A DNA stretch of 64,000 nt from Streptomyces sp. NRRL S-244 (GTDB taxonomy: Bacteria; Actinomycetota; Actinomycetes; Streptomycetales; Streptomycetaceae). Below the pieces are notes generated by a model. It was given only the letters and a program-made list of their open reading frames with translations, was not told where the DNA came from and ran no database searches. Where the stretch lies: assembly GCF_000717915.1 (NCBI RefSeq), contig NZ_JOCX01000001.1, forward strand, positions 372,001 to 436,000, read 5' to 3'. The position numbers and the translations under genes are program-made. Position 1 is the first letter of the stretch. Each line of letters starts with the position of its first letter. Positions 62,090 through 64,000 of the stretch are shown in pieces.

Positions 62090-63876
62090 AGCCGGGGCTC
62101 CAGTTTCGCGAGCCGCCGCAGGGCGCCCGGCGCGAACCGGGACATCCACAGGGCGCCCTTGGACTCCGGGGTCACCGGCACCACGGCCTCGTTGCGCACC
62201 ACGGCCCGCAGGATCGCCTCGGCGACCTTCTCCGGCGGGAAGTTGCGCAGTCCGTACAGCCGCGAGGAGCGCTCCTGGCGGCGCTTCTCCTCCGCCGCGT
62301 CCACCCCGGCGAAGCGCGAGGTGGCGGTGATGTTGGTGTTGACGATGCCGGGGCAGATCGCGGAGACCCCGATCGACTGCGAGGCGAGTTCGGCGCGCAG
62401 GCACTCGCTCAGCATCAGGACCGCGGCCTTCGAGGTGCTGTACGCGGGCAGGGTCCTCGACGGCAGATAGGCGGCGGCGGAGGCGGTGTTGACGATGTGC
62501 CCGCCCTGGCCGCGCTCGGCCATCTGCCTGCCGAAGATCCGGCAGCCGTGGATGACACCCCACAGGTTGACGTCGAGGACCTTCTTCCAGTCCTCCGAGG
62601 TGGTCTCCAGGAAGGGCCCGGACAGGCCGATACCGGCGTTGTTGACCAGGACGTCCACGACGCCGTACTCGGCGGCGGTCTTCGCCGCGAGCTTCTCCAT
62701 CGCCTGCTCGTCGCTGACGTCGACGCACTCGCCCCAGGCCTCGGGGGCCCCGACGAGCCGGGCCATGTCGGCCGTGCGGGCCGCGCCCTCCGCGTCCCGG
62801 TCCACGCACACCACCCGGGCCCCGGCCTCGGCGAACGCGAACGCGGTGGCCCGGCCGATGCCGCTGGCGGCGCCGGTGACCAGCACCAGCTGGCCGCCGA
62901 ACCGGTCGGCGTACCGGCCCGGAGCCTTCTGCTCCGGCGCCCGGGTGGCGGGCTCCTCCCGGGCGGTGACGAACTCCGTGATCCACGCGGCCAGCTGGTC
63001 CGGCCGGGTCCGCGGCACCCAGTGCTTGGCGGGCAGGGTGCGCCGCACCAGGTCGGGGGCCCACAGCTCCAGGTCGTCGTAGAGCCGCTCGGAGAGGAAG
63101 GCGTCCCCGGTCGGGGTGATCAGCTGGACGGGTACGTGCGCGTAGGCGTCGGGGCGCGGCCGGCGCAGCCGGGGCCGTACGTTGTCGCGGTAGAGCCAGG
63201 CTCCGTGCGCGGCGTCCGAGGGCAGCGAGGCCGTCGGGTAGGAACCGGCCGGGACCTTCTCCACGCGCTCCAGCATCCGCGGCCACCGCTTGCCGAGCGG
63301 CCCGCGCCAGGCGAGCTCCGGCAGTACGGGGGTGTGCAGCATGTACACGTACCAGGACTTGGCGCCCTGGCCGAGGAGCTGCGTGGCCCGGCGCGGGGTG
63401 GGCCGGGTCATCCGCTTCTTGATCCAGTGCCCGAAGTGGTCCAGGGAGGGGCCCGACACCGAGGTGAAGGAGGCGATCCGGCCCTCCGTACGGGCGACCG
63501 TCGCGAACTCCCAGCCCTGTACGGAACCCCAGTCGTGGCCGACCAGGTGCACCGGGCGGTCCGGGCTGACCGCGTCCGCCACCGCGAGGAAGTCGTCGGT
63601 CAGCTTCTCCAGGGTGAAGCCGCCGCGCAGGGGCACCGGAGCCGTGGAGCGTCCGTGGCCGCGTACGTCGTAGAGCACCACGTGGAAGCGGGCCGCCAGC
63701 CGCTCCGCGACCTCCGACCAGACCTCCTTGCTGTCCGGGTACCCGTGCACGAGCACCACGGTCGGCCGGTCCGCCTCGCCGAGCTCGACGACGCACAGCT
63801 CGATGCCGCCGGTGCTCACCCGGCGCTCGCGCGCCCCCGCGAGCCCCGACCCCTTGATCCCGCTCATGCCGCTCAT
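62086..63876 (-). CDS. Alpha/beta hydrolase-SDR fusion, EphD-like
   Basis: 596 residues in two domains. The N-terminal epoxide-hydrolase-type alpha/beta hydrolase has VVLVHGYPDSKEVW, the nucleophile motif HLVGHDWGSVQGWE and KHWVPRTRPDQLA. From about residue 325 a short-chain dehydrogenase follows: LVLVTGAASGIGRATAFAF, NNAGIGLSGPF and YSTSKAAVL with Ser-Tyr-Lys. This is the same fusion as mycobacterial EphD. Streptomycetes make no mycolic acids, so another lipid-like substrate is likely. ATG overlaps the stop of the upstream partial gene (ATGA), showing coupling. Confidence 0.9.
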   Translation of the reverse strand: MSGMSGIKGSGLAGARERRVSTGGIELCVVELGEADRPTVVLVHGYPDSKEVWSEVAERLAARFHVVLYDVRGHGRSTAPVPLRGGFTLEKLTDDFLAVADAVSPDRPVHLVGHDWGSVQGWEFATVARTEGRIASFTSVSGPSLDHFGHWIKKRMTRPTPRRATQLLGQGAKSWYVYMLHTPVLPELAWRGPLGKRWPRMLERVEKVPAGSYPTASLPSDAAHGAWLYRDNVRPRLRRPRPDAYAHVPVQLITPTGDAFLSERLYDDLELWAPDLVRRTLPAKHWVPRTRPDQLAAWITEFVTAREEPATRAPEQKAPGRYADRFGGQLVLVTGAASGIGRATAFAFAEAGARVVCVDRDAEGAARTADMARLVGAPEAWGECVDVSDEQAMEKLAAKTAAEYGVVDVLVNNAGIGLSGPFLETTSEDWKKVLDVNLWGVIHGCRIFGRQMAERGQGGHIVNTASAAAYLPSRTLPAYSTSKAAVLMLSECLRAELASQSIGVSAICPGIVNTNITATSRFAGVDAAEEKRRQERSSRLYGLRNFPPEKVAEAILRAVVRNEAVVPVTPESKGALWMSRFAPGALRRLAKLEPRL

Positions 63877-64000
63877 GCTGCCTTCTCCTCGGCCCAGCGC
63901 CGCACGTGCGGCAGATCGTCGTCCAGCCAGAACGCGCTCTCCCCGGGATCCCGCGAGTCGGTGACGACCAGGATCTCCTCGAACTTCGCGCCGGTGCCCC
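63873..64000 (-). CDS. C-terminal end of an unidentified gene coupled to the ephD-like gene
   Basis: Only the last 42 codons lie in the window (KFEEILVVTDSRDPGESAFW, then LDDDLPHVRRWAEEKAA). It shares a 4-nt ATGA overlap with the ephD-like gene. Not recognised from this fragment. Confidence 0.6.
   Translation of the reverse strand, partial: GTGAKFEEILVVTDSRDPGESAFWLDDDLPHVRRWAEEKAA

Overview
This window is core chromosome from a Streptomyces (or very close Kitasatospora-type) actinomycete, close to the replication origin. The evidence is very high G+C with GC-rich third codon positions, GTG and TTG starts, the ssgR-ssgA developmental pair, an rpsF-ssb-rpsR-rplI-dnaB block, the cydAB-cydCD operon behind a Rex-type operator, and at least eight ParB-binding parS palindromes (TGTTTCACGTGAAACA or one mismatch) across 46 kb. 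From memory of the gene order, it matches the S. coelicolor segment from about SCO3893 to about SCO3967, just beside dnaA/oriC/parAB. No tRNA, rRNA, IS element, prophage, CRISPR array or biosynthetic gene cluster was seen, and no block shows signs of recent transfer.

Layout. 1-17.5 kb is largely cell envelope: a degenerate (pseudo)kinase and the lipid II flippase MurJ, a DUF6049 surface protein, CCA-adding enzyme, an MFS transporter, padR-ino1 (inositol phosphate synthesis), a class A penicillin-binding protein preceded by a possible 20-codon leader, a GT87-type mannosyltransferase, an alanine-racemase-like PLP protein and a FemX-type peptidyltransferase. 17.7-22.8 kb is translation and replication: S6, SSB, S18, L9, a MATE exporter and the replicative helicase DnaB, whose upstream region holds a DnaA-box cluster. 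22.8-33.6 kb is mixed metabolism: a serine hydrolase, a winged-helix protein, acetyltransferases, a HAD phosphatase, a flavohaemoprotein, Nudix, an orphan LysR, and a coupled holin-family/ptpA/cystathionine-gamma-synthase operon.

33.8-35.2 kb is ssgR-ssgA (sporulation-specific division control). 36.7-38.7 kb is a TPP riboswitch and thiC. 38.8-44.2 kb holds a membrane protein, a PPP-type phosphatase, a LacI regulator, a HisC-type aminotransferase and a small cyclophilin-fold protein whose start lies inside a perfect palindrome. 44.3-52.3 kb is the cytochrome bd operon (Rex operator, cydA, cydB, fused cydDC) followed by a GAF sensor kinase. 52.3-64 kb holds a HAD phosphatase, an F420-type oxidoreductase, a large TPR-like protein with a divergent HSP90, the RNA 2'-phosphotransferase KptA, a MIP channel, a second DnaA-box cluster, a MerR regulator and an EphD-like hydrolase-reductase fusion.

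The most interesting signals are not a new gene system. They are chromosome-organising sites laid over genes: two DnaA-box clusters outside oriC, tandem and degenerate parS sites, and a parS that forms the first codons of cydDC. Protein-level oddities are the MurJ-linked pseudokinase, the HSP90 with an acidic repeat linker at the N/middle-domain boundary next to its TPR partner, the racemase-like protein lacking the usual catalytic Tyr motif, and a 52-codon gene coupled between the ephD-like gene and merR.
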